Origin: Branchiostoma floridae
Taxonomy: Eukaryota; Chordata; Leptocardii; Amphioxiformes; Branchiostomatidae
Reading direction: 5' to 3'
Assembly (NCBI RefSeq): GCF_000003815.2
Contig: NC_049982.1
Coordinates: forward strand, 14,797,931-14,861,930
DNA length: 64,000 bases
Of this stretch, positions 13,561 through 26,689 are shown one piece after another. The translations under genes and the position numbers were made by a program. Under the pieces are notes generated by a model. The model ran no database searches, was not told the DNA's origin, and was given only the letters and a program-made list of their open reading frames with translations. Position 1 is the first letter of the stretch. Every line of letters begins with the position of its first letter.

Positions 13561-16500
13561 CAGGAGTTGCAACGTATCTATTTTAGATATGAAGTGATGG
13601 GAGATCAGAAATTACTAGGGAGGCACACATTTGGCTTTTGGGTACATGAATAAAATTTAAAGCAAAGATGTGGCAAATCTGATGCCAGCGCTCAAAGTTC
13701 ATTTCTGCCAGCGCACAAACTTGTGCTTAGCTAAAACAAAAAGTGCTTCTTTTAATTTCTCAAAACATCTGATGACACACAAGACAATGTGACAAAGAAA
13801 AATTGCTGAGTAAAGTTACTTTAAATCATTTTGCCACATTTATTGACCTGCACTTACCGTTGCGTTTTCATCATAATGTTGGAAGGTCAGCATGCAAAAC
13901 AGTACAATGTGACATCAAATAGTAGTACATTTGTAGTATCCTGTATTTGATTTGGGGTGCAGTTGGCTAGTCTTCATACCACTTTTCTGAGCGGCCCTAT
14001 CCTGCAGATAATATTGCAAACAATATTCAGAACAAACAAGAAAACAGGACAGGATGAAAAGAAACAAAAAGAAATACAGCTGGCAATATCAAATAACTGA
14101 GATACAGAAAGCACCTAGTTAAATTTGTCTGGTATGATATAACTAGATTAAAAGTTGCATGGGACTTAGTGTAATTGTCTCTGCTATCTCTCAAAGCAGA
14201 TAGCATAATATTCCCAGAAACAATGTGCTGTCAAAGTTGCACGTGTCATATCTAAAATCAATGCTAACCTCCAGGTGCTCCACCTGAAGTCCTGTCAAGA
14301 AGTTCCCTTGGGCCTGGTAAAAATATTGACAGTTTTTGCTCTTTGTTCTCAGGAGAAAGGTTCCTGAAAAGCTCTCAAGACCTCAGCTGTCAAGTTAGTC
14401 AACAGATGACAAGGTATGGATGTTTCAGGTTATGATTATTTCATAGCTGGGTTTTTGTTTTGAAGATTTTTGGCATGCTCTCAGCCAGACTAATTCCCTT
14501 CAGCTGTGATAGCAACAAGGCATTAAATGTCGTTAAAATGTAAAATAACATTTACAGATTTGCTCACCAACTATTTTTTTAATGCTCTTAGTGTAAGGAA
14601 GTCACAAATCAAACTGATATAACAATTATCTAGATACAAAGTGACAAATGCATCTACTTTTCTCTATTTCTAGCTAGATTTTTTTTACCATGTCTCAACA
14701 CCTGGTGTTGCCTAATGCAGAATTTACACCTCATCCAGGTGTGGAGGCTACCTGCCGCAAAAATGCAATCACCCCACCAGATCAACGACCCAGAAAATCC
14801 CTTGTGGGCACCAAGCTTCAGGCGACGTTTTGCATGCTGTGCTGGACCCAGAAATTGGTCTGAAGAGTTTCAACAGTAGAACTCCTAGATTCAACGACAG
14901 AAAGGAAAGGAAATGTACATATGCTGTTGATCCATTATTGCAGCTCATGAGTTCTCTCAGCTCAAGTATTTGGTTTAAATGTCCTGCCCTATGCCACAGT
15001 TTTGTAGCATAATAAGCTTACTCAGGGGTTATACCACAATCTTGTTTCAATTTGTAAATGCTCTCACTGATAGATCTCATGTGAGGGAATTATCTCATCC
15101 TTTCAAGAGTATGCTTTTCAACATCACTACTTAATCACTACTCAAGGCTCAAATCCAACTGTCTCTAAAGGAACACATATTTTGGAACCTAATCATCCAT
15201 GCATGCAAACTATAATAAAACTACATGTAAATCTTTAGCAGATTTCTGCTGTAACAAAGCTGAACCTATTTTGCCTGATACATTAAGACTGACCTTGGCT
15301 ACATGTACATGAGTAGCTTTAAGTGGCAACGTAAGTATTATAATGATATCTTTGCCTTAGAAACAAACCAAGTGTAACCTCACTTGATACTTCAAGTGGC
15401 AATTACCATCAAAAGCCAAAGAGCCGCCAGGTGTTGATTGTGAAAAAAACAACCAGGGAGATTAGGACTCGCTCTCACAACAACAAAAGTGGGTTGAGCT
15501 ACTACATCACGCAAAATGAGCTGTTATCACTGTCATGAATTTTTTTTTTTATATAAAGTGATGGGTGGACAGAAGGTAAAAAAAATGACAGAACATCTTT
15601 ATAAATGTCAGTGACTCATGAGTTTGGCCAGTCATGGCTACTCAAATACAAGGACAGGTTTCAAGCACCACTACATCCCTAATTTGCATCACTTGCCCTT
15701 ATTAACCCTTCACATTTCTCCCTTGCCCCATTCCCTGACCTTTACTCAAACTATTAAATGGATGCAGAAGGGGTCACACTTCATTGGAAAATATTGCCAT
15801 CAAGGCCAGGCTGCTGAGACTGGAGTCTGAATTTTATGTTTGGCAAAATTTCCCTGAATATAACACATGAACACTTCAAACTATTTGGTATGTAGGCTGT
15901 GTTATACACCCTCCCTTTTTCACAAAACTGCCGAGTCCTTTATATTGCTGAAGGTGGCGCTTTTTATAAGCCGGATTTCACAGATTACCAGTAATCGCCA
16001 AAATTACAATGGGTTACATTTCTAGTTGAACTGTTTGGTCACTAATTAGGCTGCTATCGCTTAGAACCTCATTAGATTATCAGCAAGCTCCTGGCCAAAA
16101 AACATGGATGAAAATGACTATAGTAGATCTATACACGCAAACAATTTAATATCAAGCTACAGGTATTCTCAACACAATACAGTACCACATATATCGGCAT
16201 TTAGTCTAATCAAAGATTTGTTCTACAAAACTACCACACTTATGTTTGCTCCTCTCAGATACAACCTACCCATTTTGCTGGAGTGGAATAGCCCTTTGTG
16301 GACAGCACTTGGATACATGATTTGGGATGAATGAGTTAGGGAGACAGCTCACTATCGCCCATCATAGCAGTCTGCTCCTGTATACCAAAACACAAGCAAG
16401 GAAACATGTTGAACAAATAAGAAATGGACATGATGTTTTCATTAACTTCATCTCAGGAGTGCTCCTGTAAAAGGGAGAAAACAAAGATCCTACCATTCCT

Positions 16501-17450
16501 CCAAACTGAACTGCTATACAGCTACATGTACATAATCAATAGCTTTGGAGATTTTATCAAACACTTCCTACTGTCAGCACAAAGTGTTACTGTAAAAATC
16601 TTTTCTTTTTAAAAAATTGCATAGCATAATGTTGCATTCATTATTACTGTAGAAGTCAGAAGGCTGGTGGAAACTTTCCTCCTTTATCTACCATGTCTGA
16701 TTTTTTTCACCTTTTTTTCCTTCCTTGTGAACTGAAACAAAGAAACTGGCATAGTATTTAATAGCAGGACTCAAAAGGTAACATTGGAAATTACCTGCAC
16801 CAGAAGACTTTTACCTGCCCCACTGCCTGCCTCAATGATTTTGGGGGTATTGATCATACTAAAATCTGTTAAGAAACCATTGCCATTATTTCTTTTTTAA
16901 ACTTCATTGGTCTAGTAACAGTCAATGCAGCTAATAAAAGTCCACATCATGATGCATGTATAAATAAACCCAATGCATGGACCAGTGCAGGTTAGGTGCA
17001 GGTAGAAATCAGGAAAACCTGCAAAGCTTAATTTTACCTGCACTAACTTGCATATGCATGTGGCATTTCAAGTCCTGAAGAGTGTCTGTTTTTTTCTTCC
17101 TTTCAACTCTCCTAATGACCATGAGTTTTGATCATCAGTTGGTTTGAACATTATAAATGAACTTATATGATCATTTTTTTTTAGTTTTAGCAATAGCCTG
17201 GTGATACAACTTAAGACAATACTCAGGAATTCCGGATCCAAATCGAGTAATCTAGTCACATCATATGCTCTCTCTATATAAGCAGCCTGTAGACAATTGC
17301 ATACCTTGAGAGCATCTAGAGTATAACAACAGAACATTATACAGTCTCCATGCCAACTCTTGGTGATCATTTGTGTCAATTACCTTTACTATCTCCTCCT
17401 TGCAAAGGACTAATATTTCTCACCCTGTATGTACAAAAGTTTATTCATAT
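13561..17450. other. AT-rich non-coding DNA
   Basis: No recognisable gene. TACCTGCACC at about 16794 faces GGTGCAGGTA at about 16992, a possible weak inverted-repeat pair, but no target duplication flanks it. CpGs are almost absent up to about 17.45 kb, where the composition changes abruptly. Confidence 0.5.
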
Positions 17451-18101
17451 AACCAACTGAAGGAGGCTACTAACATGAGAACAATTTTGTCGAGCTCATC
17501 CGTCGCATACATTTATCTCATACGGCTTCATTAACAATTCAGTACCTATCCTTAGTTGGGCATGCTTCATACCATCGTGTTTTCTACTAATTGTCAGGTT
17601 GTTTGAGTGGGAAATTAAAGATAACTCAAATGACTCCCAAGAGCCCTTTTCCTCCCCAGTCTTGTAATGTCACAAGCAAAGCTTGGCGCCAAAATCGGAT
17701 CTACTGGCATTTGGTGCACCCCTGTGGTTTTGGTCTAATGCTGCTGGTATGATAGACAGTCTATCATTGCTCAGTTAATTATGCTGTAACAAGTGGGAAA
17801 TCTTCTCCGTGTCTGTAATTTCACATGAACTTATCTCTCACGCGGAGTTGTTATCTGAAAGATAAAAGTGACAGCTGTCGGGTAATTTGTGTACTTGGAG
17901 TAGGAGCAGATATCTTGAGTGAAACATGGAGTGTCTTGGGGGTAAAGGACAGGCATGAAATTCAAGTTTAAGGAGAGACTGTTGGCTTGCGGTGTTTAGG
18001 TGAATGATAACATTTCGGAAGTCATCTGCTGAAGCCGACTTTTGAACACGAACCAAACGACACGCTTGGGGCGCCCGCTCCACTCCGTCTGTCAGCCCTG
18101 A
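17451..18101. other. Composition boundary, non-coding
   Basis: CpG frequency rises sharply here relative to the left side. A 102-codon minus-strand frame (17838-18146) lies next to the E2F motif at 18102-18116 but has no recognised domain. It could be part of a 5' exon or leader of a leftward gene; I cannot support that with splice evidence. Confidence 0.35.
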
Positions 18102-18116
18102 TTTTCCCGCCAAAAA
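18102..18116. promoter_or_regulatory. E2F-type site
   Basis: TTTTCCCGCCAAAA contains the full symmetric E2F/DP consensus. It lies about 440 bases downstream (leftward) of the CCAAT/YY1 cluster at 18556-18598. That is the expected side for a leftward promoter region. Function is inferred from the motif. Confidence 0.4.
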
Positions 18117-18555
18117 ATTCATGGAAACGGCGCGAGCTTCCGACAACAGATGAGTTGATGAAGACGGCGTTACAAAAATGCATGAAAACGACGCTTTTCT
18201 CCAGACACTATGGCTCTGATTCCTGTTCTCTGGCTTACTTTTTTTTCTCAGTAGACGTCGAATTTGATGGGTTCAAAAGTATCCAGCGAGGGAAAAGTGA
18301 TACTTCTGAGAAAGTTGCTTTCCGCCAATTCCCATCGATACAATCGTTCCAGACTTTCCAGACAGACGGTCGTCCGCTAGTCTCACTGTGATAGCTCTGA
18401 GAAACTTAACACCGTGCCTTGTAAATGTTCCCTCGTACATTTGCGACAAGAACAGGAGACCCACCTTTGAATCTGGTGCCAAAACTTGCAAAAATGTGCG
18501 TCAAGGAGGCGCCGATCTGACCAGACTATCGTCTGATGACTTCCACCTCAGAGTC

Positions 18556-18598
18556 CCGCCATGTTGAACTAAGTGTGAAGACAGGACTCGACCATTGG
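18556..18598 (-). promoter_or_regulatory. Candidate minus-strand promoter (CCAAT box plus YY1 site)
   Basis: Read on the minus strand, GGCCAATGG (18592-18600) is followed about 30 bases later by CAACATGGCGG (18556-18566). The latter matches the YY1 consensus that typically overlaps transcription starts of TATA-less genes. The site sits at the left edge of the CpG-rich block, and the DNA to its left becomes CpG-poor, as a methylated gene body would. The downstream gene is not identified. Confidence 0.35.
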
Positions 18599-18599
18599 C

Positions 18600-20990
18600 C
18601 GACGCCCACAAGATGACAACTTACTAATACTGAAATAGTTCTAAGTTAAACCACTAAACTATTATCTCAAGTTGCTGAAGTAGTGCGACTTTGGTAGTAC
18701 TTAAATTGTAGCTTACAAGTCAAGATTATGCATAATTTTCAGAGAGACAAAATATCGAAGAGTTGGTTGCGTCCAAAAGGATACTATACTAGTAGTTGAT
18801 GCAGCAACAAGAACTTGCAGTCAATTATTGTGAAACCAGGAAAGAACGAACCATTACATCGACGTCTTCAACTTACTGATGCAATTAATTTAAAAAGAAC
18901 GTCAATTGTGTTAATTGTCGCCATGAAACTTTATAGCGGTTGTTAAATGTGTAAAGCTCGAGACGAAAGTAACTGTAACTTTGGTCCTGAACGAGTCATA
19001 AACGGGTATGGAAATCTGCGCTGATTCTAAACGAAAGGTGTATTGAATAGTGGGAGTTACAGGAGGCGTCCTCGGTTATTAGAAAGAAGACCAGGGAACT
19101 GGTCGACAATTTGAATCCTTCTCCATATCGTTATATAACTAACACAGATTCATCCTGACTTGTATCATTTTCGAAACATGTGACTTTCACTCATACATAG
19201 TACTGTATGCCATACTCGAAGAAAAGTACTTCAATGCAACTCGTGTATTTTTAATTTTGTTATCATTTACGTGCCCCGATCGGTACATAGTAGTTGCGTT
19301 GTCCCATTTCCTTCTCCCTGGCAACAGCCTGACGTTAATCCCATAATTCTCCTACAACGTTTTACACTCTTTTAAGCGCTCCGTTTGCCCTGTACGTCGA
19401 TACCTTCACCCGTATGTACGTAACCGTTACGTCTCTCATTCGAATGCGGAGCGCACAGCACATATCTCCCCCGCCTGGCTGGCGCCTCAGAATTACTTGG
19501 CAATTGCCGTTTGTGAAACTCATCATTTTACAGTAATTTCGGTGAAAGGCGTGTCATATTCCGCATCAAAAGAACTCGCAAATGTATCGGTCGACGAGGG
19601 CAGGGCTTATGACCTCCACAGGCTCCTAAAATCCCTCAAAAACGCGAGAAATTTGGACCGGTAAAACCAGGGCATCGGTCCCACAGGAGGTCGGCAATGT
19701 TGCTTCTGTATACCCTCTTCTCGCAGCTTATTCCGGGGGTGGGGGGGGGGGGGGAAGGAAACAAAAGACTCGTAGAAGTTGCACTATGTTGTCGTAACAA
19801 CTACGAAGATAAAAAAAACAATTAATTAGAAAGCGCAAATCTCTGTCACTAAATGCGAGGAAAACTTCAGGGGTCATAGCAGATTTAACAGCCATCAAAA
19901 AGTATCCCCACCCTCAAGGAGGTAATAAAACGCGTAACCCATTGACCTCCGGTGCTACCGTGATCACGAGTCCTACACTCTAATACATGTATATCATATT
20001 CTATAAGTAATAAGAACCTTTACTTTGGGCTCATTTGGCATATAACGAAGACGACGTACACCACAAGGACAATGCTAATATGAAGAATAACACTGATCAT
20101 TAGGCAACCTCATAACTCTTTCTTTAACCCAGCAGTTTAATTCAAAATTTCAAAAACCGTGACGCCACAATCAAGGGAATATGATATCGATAAGTTCTCA
20201 ACGATGTAGTTTTAACTCTCAAGACTCCTCCGCACTTCAGTTGATTTTTTTCAAAGGGCATGGCGCCATTCAATTTACTGTATATGCTATCCTATGAACC
20301 TTTGAATAGTCACCCTGACATTTATATGTGGGTTTCGTACATCTGACTCCAGGAGAGTGTAGCCTGGACAGTTTGGTCACCCTCAAAACACAGTCGGTTA
20401 ATGATATATTGACGAATGGCATTGTCTCTTTATTGATATACAGCAGATGCGATTCATTGAGCGACAAATCACGTACTGCTGCGCTGGCCTGTAATATGGA
20501 ATCTGTAGCGGCTTTCCTTCTATTTGGATGAGCGCTGGCCAGCCAAACGTAGGGAAGGACGCAAGGACACAAACAAATATAGAAATATAGCAACTACAGT
20601 AGTATAAAACATGACACAGGTCAGGAAGCTTGACTGGGTGAACTTAATTTTGGGCCATGATAACGTTAGGCCTGTTAGGGAGGGAGCTCCCGGTGTAAGA
20701 AACGTCCCGAGAATGACCTACCCACCTGATGAAAATATTCGCGAGATGCCAGTAGAAAAGTCGACATCTGATTTAACCTAACGTTAGGAACGTTAGCTTA
20801 GTTTGTTGAGAAACGGGTTAAACATCTGTTAGAATGTCAGTCTGAGTCAAGGACGTAGTTCCTCATCTCATGGACTAAAGAGTTCTTTAAATTCTACCCA
20901 ATACATGCTGGATTTCCTCTGATTCAGTTCAGTCCCTTGTAACTACAGGATTTCTGGACTTCTCATGCCTCCGATGTACTGTGCAAAGAG
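18600..20990. other. CpG-normal non-coding DNA
   Basis: No exon recognised. It includes a run of G's at 19735-19754. Short complementary open frames at 20270-20593 and 20328-20531 overlap one another on opposite strands and look fortuitous. Confidence 0.5.
19735..19754 (+). repeat. Poly-G tract
   Basis: Five G's, one T, then fourteen G's. Such tracts are length-unstable and error-prone in assembly. Confidence 0.95.
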
Positions 20991-21025
20991 TGTTGCTTCC
21001 TGTTGCCACAGCAGCGCAACGCCCC

Positions 21026-21067
21026 TATAAATACCAGCGGCATAGCCCATGACGTCACCAGGCTATG
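21026..21067 (+). promoter_or_regulatory. Candidate TATA box and CRE
   Basis: TATAAATA at 21026-21033 is followed by a perfect CRE, TGACGTCA, at 21050-21057. The CRE is framed by an inverted pair CATAGCC (21041-21047) and GGCTATG (21061-21067). Downstream, GCCACCATG at 21118-21126 opens a 33-codon frame. A CRE downstream of TATA is an unusual order, so this may be coincidence. Confidence 0.25.
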
Positions 21068-21420
21068 TCCATAAAGTTTTACAGGTCATTTCTATGGGTG
21101 AAAACGATGCGGCTGGCGCCACCATGCTGCTACAGCATCAACAAAATACTACAAACTGCCGCACTTCCTCGCCCCGAGGACTATTCGTGTCTTCACAGCC
21201 GGTAGTTTCTCTTTTTGGACTATGAAAAGGGCAGGGTGTGATTTTTTGTTGAAAATAATCACTTTGATGAAGCCTTGAGCCTTTCTCTTTCTTTTATCAG
21301 TCTGTATTTCTTATTTTCAGGCATGTGATTTATACTAGTAATAGTGCGCATTCGGGATACATTTGCGTGGCGCATGAAAGTTTTCTCCTTCAGATAATAG
21401 GCGATCTTTTTCACAAACTC

Positions 21421-21489
21421 ACATTAACACACGCACGCACGCACATAAACACACGCAAGTACGTAGCACGTGCACGCACACACGTACAT

Positions 21490-21535
<46 letters not shown>
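21421..21535. repeat. Microsatellite, (CA)n, impure then pure
   Basis: Interrupted CA/CG-rich repeats run from 21421 to 21490, then an uninterrupted (AC)n run to 21535. Overlapping Thr/His-rich frames on both strands are products of the repeat. Confidence 0.95.
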
Positions 21536-21537
<2 letters not shown>

Positions 21538-22098
21538 GTGTGTCCTTGGTGTTGAGCGCCATTCACACACAAACACAGGAGACCACAGATCTGTCCCTGG
21601 TGCTGAAAACACCATCACTGCATAAGCCCGGAAGTGAATATGTCTGTATCAGGCGCTAAAATAGTTGGTTGGGACATGCGCAAGCGCACCAATGCAGTCA
21701 TACATAGTACTAGTAACTGTGGTAGAGTTGTTCGAGTAGCGACCCACCGTCTCTTTCTTTTCAACCCCCGTGGCATACCGACCATGCATGAAGATTCGCG
21801 ATTGTGGTATGTTCACCTCTGCTCTTAGTCCACTGACAGGTGCAATAAGCACCTTAACAAGCCATACCGTTCAATGAGCGGCCCTATGTGATGACTGATG
21901 AAGGGTGGTAAAGACACAACTCGCTTGCAGATTACCGCGGTGGCATCGCTCTGTGATAAAACTATAATTTGAAGTGGGACGCTAACACGCATACTTTTGC
22001 AATAGTCAGTATGTCAAATATTTCATTCAAATTTTGATTAGTTTATGTCAGATGTCTTGAACGTGAGACAGACAGGAAAAAGCTCAACTCGGGTGGAG

Positions 22099-22200
22099 GT
22101 AGCCTCCTTCATGGTGGTGTTTATGTTTTCGGAGGAGCGCTGATTCGGGGGCGGTAAACTCCTTCTCCCGACAAACTCCTTTCCCCGACATACAAAACCT
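22099..22200 (+). mobile_element. Degraded MITE end (TAGCCTCC type)
   Basis: TAGCCTCCTTCA at 22099 matches the terminal repeat of the element at 26367-26680. The following ACTCCTTTCCCCGAC-like segments resemble the interior of the element at 27950-29082. No facing terminal repeat or target duplication was found, so this is a truncated or decayed copy. Confidence 0.4.
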
Positions 22201-24600
22201 TGGCCCATGTTGAAAACCCCGAAGGAGATTAGAGTGGAGATGTGTGAAGGAATCTGCCAAGAATGCCCCAACAACACCCCGTCATAATACCCAGGCTCTT
22301 GCTGTGGGGTGCATCTTCGACATGTCTTCGCAGCTATGCAAAACAATGCGCTCAGCAGCATCTGTCTGGAGATGATCTCAGTACGGCGCTCACACGCGGC
22401 AGCACGTGGCACCGCTAAGTGACAGTAATTGCGAGGCGATTACCTGGAGTAGTCCGCGCCACGCGCCGACGTGAGCCACGTACATCGCTGCTTCACTCGC
22501 CGTCCAGAAATTGGATTGGCAGCTCTAGAGGTGATCCACTCAAACGTATGAACGCTGATTCAAGCTAGCCTAGTGTTATTATTTCTTTCCTTCTCCCCTT
22601 CCGGTATCGGAAATCGGAAACGCGTTGCGTCACACACATGTATTCATGTAGACCTTACGAAAGTCGCTGTACTTTTGTCGTTGTCAATAAAGATTGTCAT
22701 GTAGAGGAGGAAGTTAAATGTTCTATCTAAAGCGTGTTAATGAGGGAAACGAGCCTACACGAGGTATCAAAACGTCAATCCTACATCTAGGAAGAGGACC
22801 ACTCCTTATACTATGTTCAAGAAAATGTAGCAATGTGTTGAGACCCGGAGAGTTCTCAACATGCCACCAGAGTGTGCCCATCTACAATTTCATATTGTCA
22901 ACTGAAAAGTGCCCTTTTTACTTTAACAAAAGAGAAGTTAGGTTCTGTGCCCATACCAAGTACATAAACAGCAAAGATGAATCTATATTCTCATATGTCA
23001 ACACTTGGCATGTGTTACAAAAGTAATAATTTTCTAATCCTTTCTGTATTTTTACCAGTATTAAGAGGTATAAGACGCCAACCTTGTTTAACCAAGGACT
23101 CCTGAGAAATATATATGGCACGTTTGTAAGCCGATCCAACGATCTGAACGTGGCCCAATGCGGCACCAAGATGCGATGAATGTCTTCCACAGTCACACTG
23201 AGCGCGAGAGGCACCTTGTATGCTGAGAATAACGTTGCTGCAACGCCTTGCTATAACAAGAGTTCGTAGACCTCAGGCCTGCATGAAATGTATTGGGTTT
23301 CTGTAGACCTATTGTGTATTTTTGCCTTTTTGTCTGTGGTACGTGGTTGGAAAAATGAGCTTTTTACTGTGTTGGTTGTGCACCATGCAAAAGTCTGACT
23401 CTGAAATTCCATTTTCTGAATTTGTAAGTTTGGACAGGGATGAACATTACTTATTTTGGATTTCTTAAGTATGTAACCAACCACAGTACTTTGAAGTTGT
23501 TGAGACGCTACCTTTTTTTGTCTCAGATGGCCCATGCACATGTAGTTACTCTGTCACATGATATACTAATATCTTCCTATTTCAATGTACTGACCTAATG
23601 CAGCTGCTAAGTCTCCTTGGTTTGTGTTCTTCCAATGATATTCATTAAAGATTTATTTCTGGGGTGTTATTCACTTGACATCGGAATGTTACTCGCATAA
23701 TTTGACCAATGATACTTTTATCTGTAGTTCCATAGACATTAGACAACATGAATAGTGGTAGCCCCCATGCAGCAGCAACAGTTAGTCCCCAGGGTGGTAT
23801 GATATTTTCATTCAATCCATCCAACCCAAACCTAAATCTCCTGTAGTATCTAAGCCAAATTTAACAGCATAATTTACTATGAAAAATGTCCTTGTCAATC
23901 CCATTTATAGATGGCAAGCTGCTGGCAATGGAAGCTTTGAAAAGTTCAGAAGCTGTTGTAGTCAAAGCAAACACCCAGCAAACATCCCCGCAAACCAATG
24001 AGCAGTTGCTTAGAAGGGGAATTTCATCATATATTTGCCGCGACAAAATGCAACAAACGATACTGAATTTAAAACAGAACAAAGCTAAGCCTCCACCACT
24101 TAACCCTGCCTGTACCATAGATTAAGCAGGCCCAAAAACCAAGCGAATATGACTAGCCCAAAACAACAAATTACATGTATACAGTATGGAAGTGCCATTA
24201 CCAAAGAAACAAAAAGAAACACAGGACAAATCATACACATACCTTTCTCTTATGCCCACACTCTATACAGTTCTCCTCCACATTAGAAAATTGCATCTTC
24301 TTCTGTTTAAGTTCAAGTTCAACCATGATTGCCAACAGGGTAAAGGAACTTGTACCGGAACTTAAAACTCAGTACTATACAGCTCTAGAAACACCACAAA
24401 GAGTAATAAGCAAACTTCAATTATACCTGACCAACAGATATATAATCTTGTACACTCCCGTCATCTGGCAAACTGTCAGTGCCACTAAATAACCTGATAC
24501 ATTGAAGGTGGCCCAGGCCAGATGATGGTTCTACACCCAACCATAATCTGTTTTTAAAACCAAGCAGATATTGGGAGGATGCCCCAACCACACTAAAACA
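22201..24600. other. Non-coding DNA, partly CpG-poor
   Basis: No recognised gene. From about 23.2 to 24.6 kb the sequence is again AT-rich and CpG-poor inside the CpG-rich block. This might mark a small transcribed unit or simply a different insertion history. Frames of 79-102 codons here have no domains. Confidence 0.45.
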
Positions 24601-24616
24601 GGGTCAACCTATACAG

Positions 24617-25210
24617 TATCAAGTTCAAGCACTAGGAGGCCCAAAATCAAACCTGACCACCAGGACACCACAAACAACTCACGTACCAAATGGCAACACA
24701 ATGACACCTTGCGTTCCGGAGATACAGCGCACGCCCCGTGCCCGCACAAAAGGTAACCTAAAATGTCAAGTTCAAGCACCAAGGGCGCCAAAATCAAAAT
24801 TGAGCATTATTCAGCCACCGCCGACACATGTGCCAAATATCATCGCGCCAGCACCAGCCGTTCAGAAGATATAACTCCGGAAACACCCCTCCCAGACACA
24901 AAATTCGACCTGCCGGGTCAAGTTCAAACGCGACAAGGCCCAAAGTCAATCCTAGGCAACAGGCAACAACCCCCCACCCATGCACCAAAAATCGTCGCAA
25001 TCGCGCGTATCGTTCCGGACACACAGCGCCAAAAGTGCCCCAAAAACACAAAAAATGCCACCTTCAATGTCAAGGTCAAGCGCCAGGAGGCCCAAAATCA
25101 CACCTGAGTGTCAGGCTACCATCCCCAACCCACGTACCAAAAATCGTCGTGCTCGCACCATCCGTTCACGAGATACAGCGCCCTACATCCCCGGCTACCG
25201 AAAAGTTCCC
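24617..25210 (+). repeat. Diverged tandem array, ~150-bp unit, about four copies
   Basis: The marker CAAGTTCAAGC...GGCCCAAAATC recurs near 24619, 24768, 24920 and 25070, spaced about 150 bases. A second marker, CGTTC..GAGATACAGCGC, recurs in register near 24713, 24860, 25013 and 25163. Copies are substantially diverged. The open frames here (up to 139 codons) follow from stop-poor repeat units and are not evidence of a protein. The reverse complement, with CTTGACCTTGAC and gagttat-like words, resembles tandem units inside some marine-animal transposons. Confidence 0.8.
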
Positions 25211-26357
25211 ACCAGCATCAAAACCATACCTGCATACATGCAGGTAAAAATATGAGCAGATATCTGCCACCCGCTTTGACTTTGCATCCACACGCGTATG
25301 ATAAATGTACCATGTTCAGTGTTGATGGAATAGGATATCTGAGGACTGGGCCGATGAAAGATTGGATCTTGCGACAAAAGACGGCCACTGGGGAGGGAAT
25401 GGTGCACATTCGAGTCGGTGAAAAACATTTTTCCACATGACAGCGACAGCGGGCGGAAAATCTATAGAAAAACGGAAAGAGTCTTATCTGAGTCGGTGAA
25501 AAGAAAGGAGCCGCATATGCCTTGGTGATCAGACACGTACGCCCTTAAGAGCTGAGACCAACTCGGTGGAAGGAAGACGCTCTTCGCAAGAAGGACATAA
25601 AAGGGAAGGAATTAGCCTGAGCCGTGCCGCTGGGGAGGAGCGCCGATCTTTCAATCGATCTGAGAACTGTCAGTAACTACATGTAGTGGAGAGGAACTCT
25701 GGCAGCATTACCGTTACTGGCTGGCTGATACTCAAATCTAAAGCACTTTTCGCCCTTTGATGTCACTTCTGCTTCAGGTGTGATAAGGCTCGGGGAAGAT
25801 TAGGAGAGGAAAAAAAGCATTACGACGGCGCTAAATTGGATTTAGAGTAACAGAATTAAGGAGAGAGAAACGAAGTGAAATTCGTTTTTCCTCCAGCGCA
25901 TATCAGCGCTGACGTGTTTGCGATTTTTGCACAAGTGTTTCTGGAAAGATGAGCTCCTGTATCTTCGGGGAACTCATATGGATGGAGAGGACATTGACCT
26001 ACTTTCACTCTTATCGCTAGGTGAAAGTATAATCTTCACAGCGGGTGGCCAACGGGCTGGGCTGTATCTATTTGCTGTTGATTTGTTGGGGGAAAATGAA
26101 CGGCCTCCTGAAATTCCTTACCAACGTATCAGGTCCAAATGATATATGTAGTCAAGAACATTGTCGGAAAATTGGCCGTTTTAGTCCTTCGGTCGGTCTC
26201 TGTAATGCTTCAGAGGATTTGCCAACAAATAAAGCTGAGGATATAACACACACACACACACGCACGCACACAACATAACGCTTGACTCGTCCGTTTGAAG
26301 AATCTAACATTTTAGATATTGTACCTCAGGAACATCGCGTGTGCTCAGAGATACACG
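25211..26357. other. CpG-containing non-coding DNA
   Basis: No gene recognised. The word GAGTCGGTGAAAA recurs with changes at about 25413 and 25491. A short CA/CG-rich microsatellite lies near the right end. Confidence 0.45.
26245..26273 (+). repeat. Short (CA)n microsatellite
   Basis: An AC-repeat with two CG interruptions. Confidence 0.9.
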
Positions 26358-26366
26358 TGATCAGAA

Positions 26367-26680
26367 TAGCCTCCTTCACCGGCCTCTCTGGTACTCTCCA
26401 AGCAGAGGTTAGGCTCCGGCTGTCTTTTCAACGTTTTTTAGTCTTTTTTATCGGGCTTTCTATTTTGTCATTTTTGCTTTGTCCAGCCTAACCCAGTAAC
26501 CCGACTACTGGGAACCCGATGTCATCTGGCCCGTACAAGCTTCCCGGTATATATTCCTTTCCCGGCATATATTTCTTTCCCGGCATATTCCTGGTAAAAA
26601 ATCGGGAATAGACCTCCCTAGGACCTTCCCCGAAAAAAAAATTTCGCCAAGGTTCCAAGAGAGGCCGGTGAAGGAGGCTA
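26367..26680. mobile_element. MITE with 23-bp perfect TIRs and 9-bp target site
   Basis: TIR TAGCCTCCTTCACCGGCC... (26367-26389) is matched perfectly in inverse by 26658-26680. Flanks are TGATCAGAA (26358-26366) and TGATCAGAG (26681-26689), agreeing at 8 of 9 bases. Directly inside the left TIR, at 26392, lies a second terminal-repeat type (TACTCTCCAAGCAGAGG), the same as in the element at 45863-46031; its far end is missing. The interior also carries three ~18-bp tandem TTTCCCGGCATAT-like units near 26540-26590. Non-autonomous; no transposase. Confidence 0.88.
26392..26480 (+). mobile_element. Truncated MITE of the TACTCTCC family, nested
   Basis: TACTCTCCAAGCAGAGG followed by TTAGGCTCCGGCTG matches the left end of the element at 45863-46031, through to the GGGCTTTCTATT word. 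No right terminal repeat is present. It sits directly against the inner edge of the left TIR of the enclosing element. Confidence 0.7.
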
Positions 26681-26689
26681 TGATCAGAG

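Noticed and set aside
16793-17001. Possible element bounded by TACCTGCACC and GGTGCAGGTA
   Set aside because: No flanking target duplication, and the inverted match does not extend beyond about ten bases.
24763-25440. Overlapping open frames up to 139 codons in all plus-strand frames
   Set aside because: They arise from stop-poor tandem-repeat units; simultaneous openness in several frames argues against coding.
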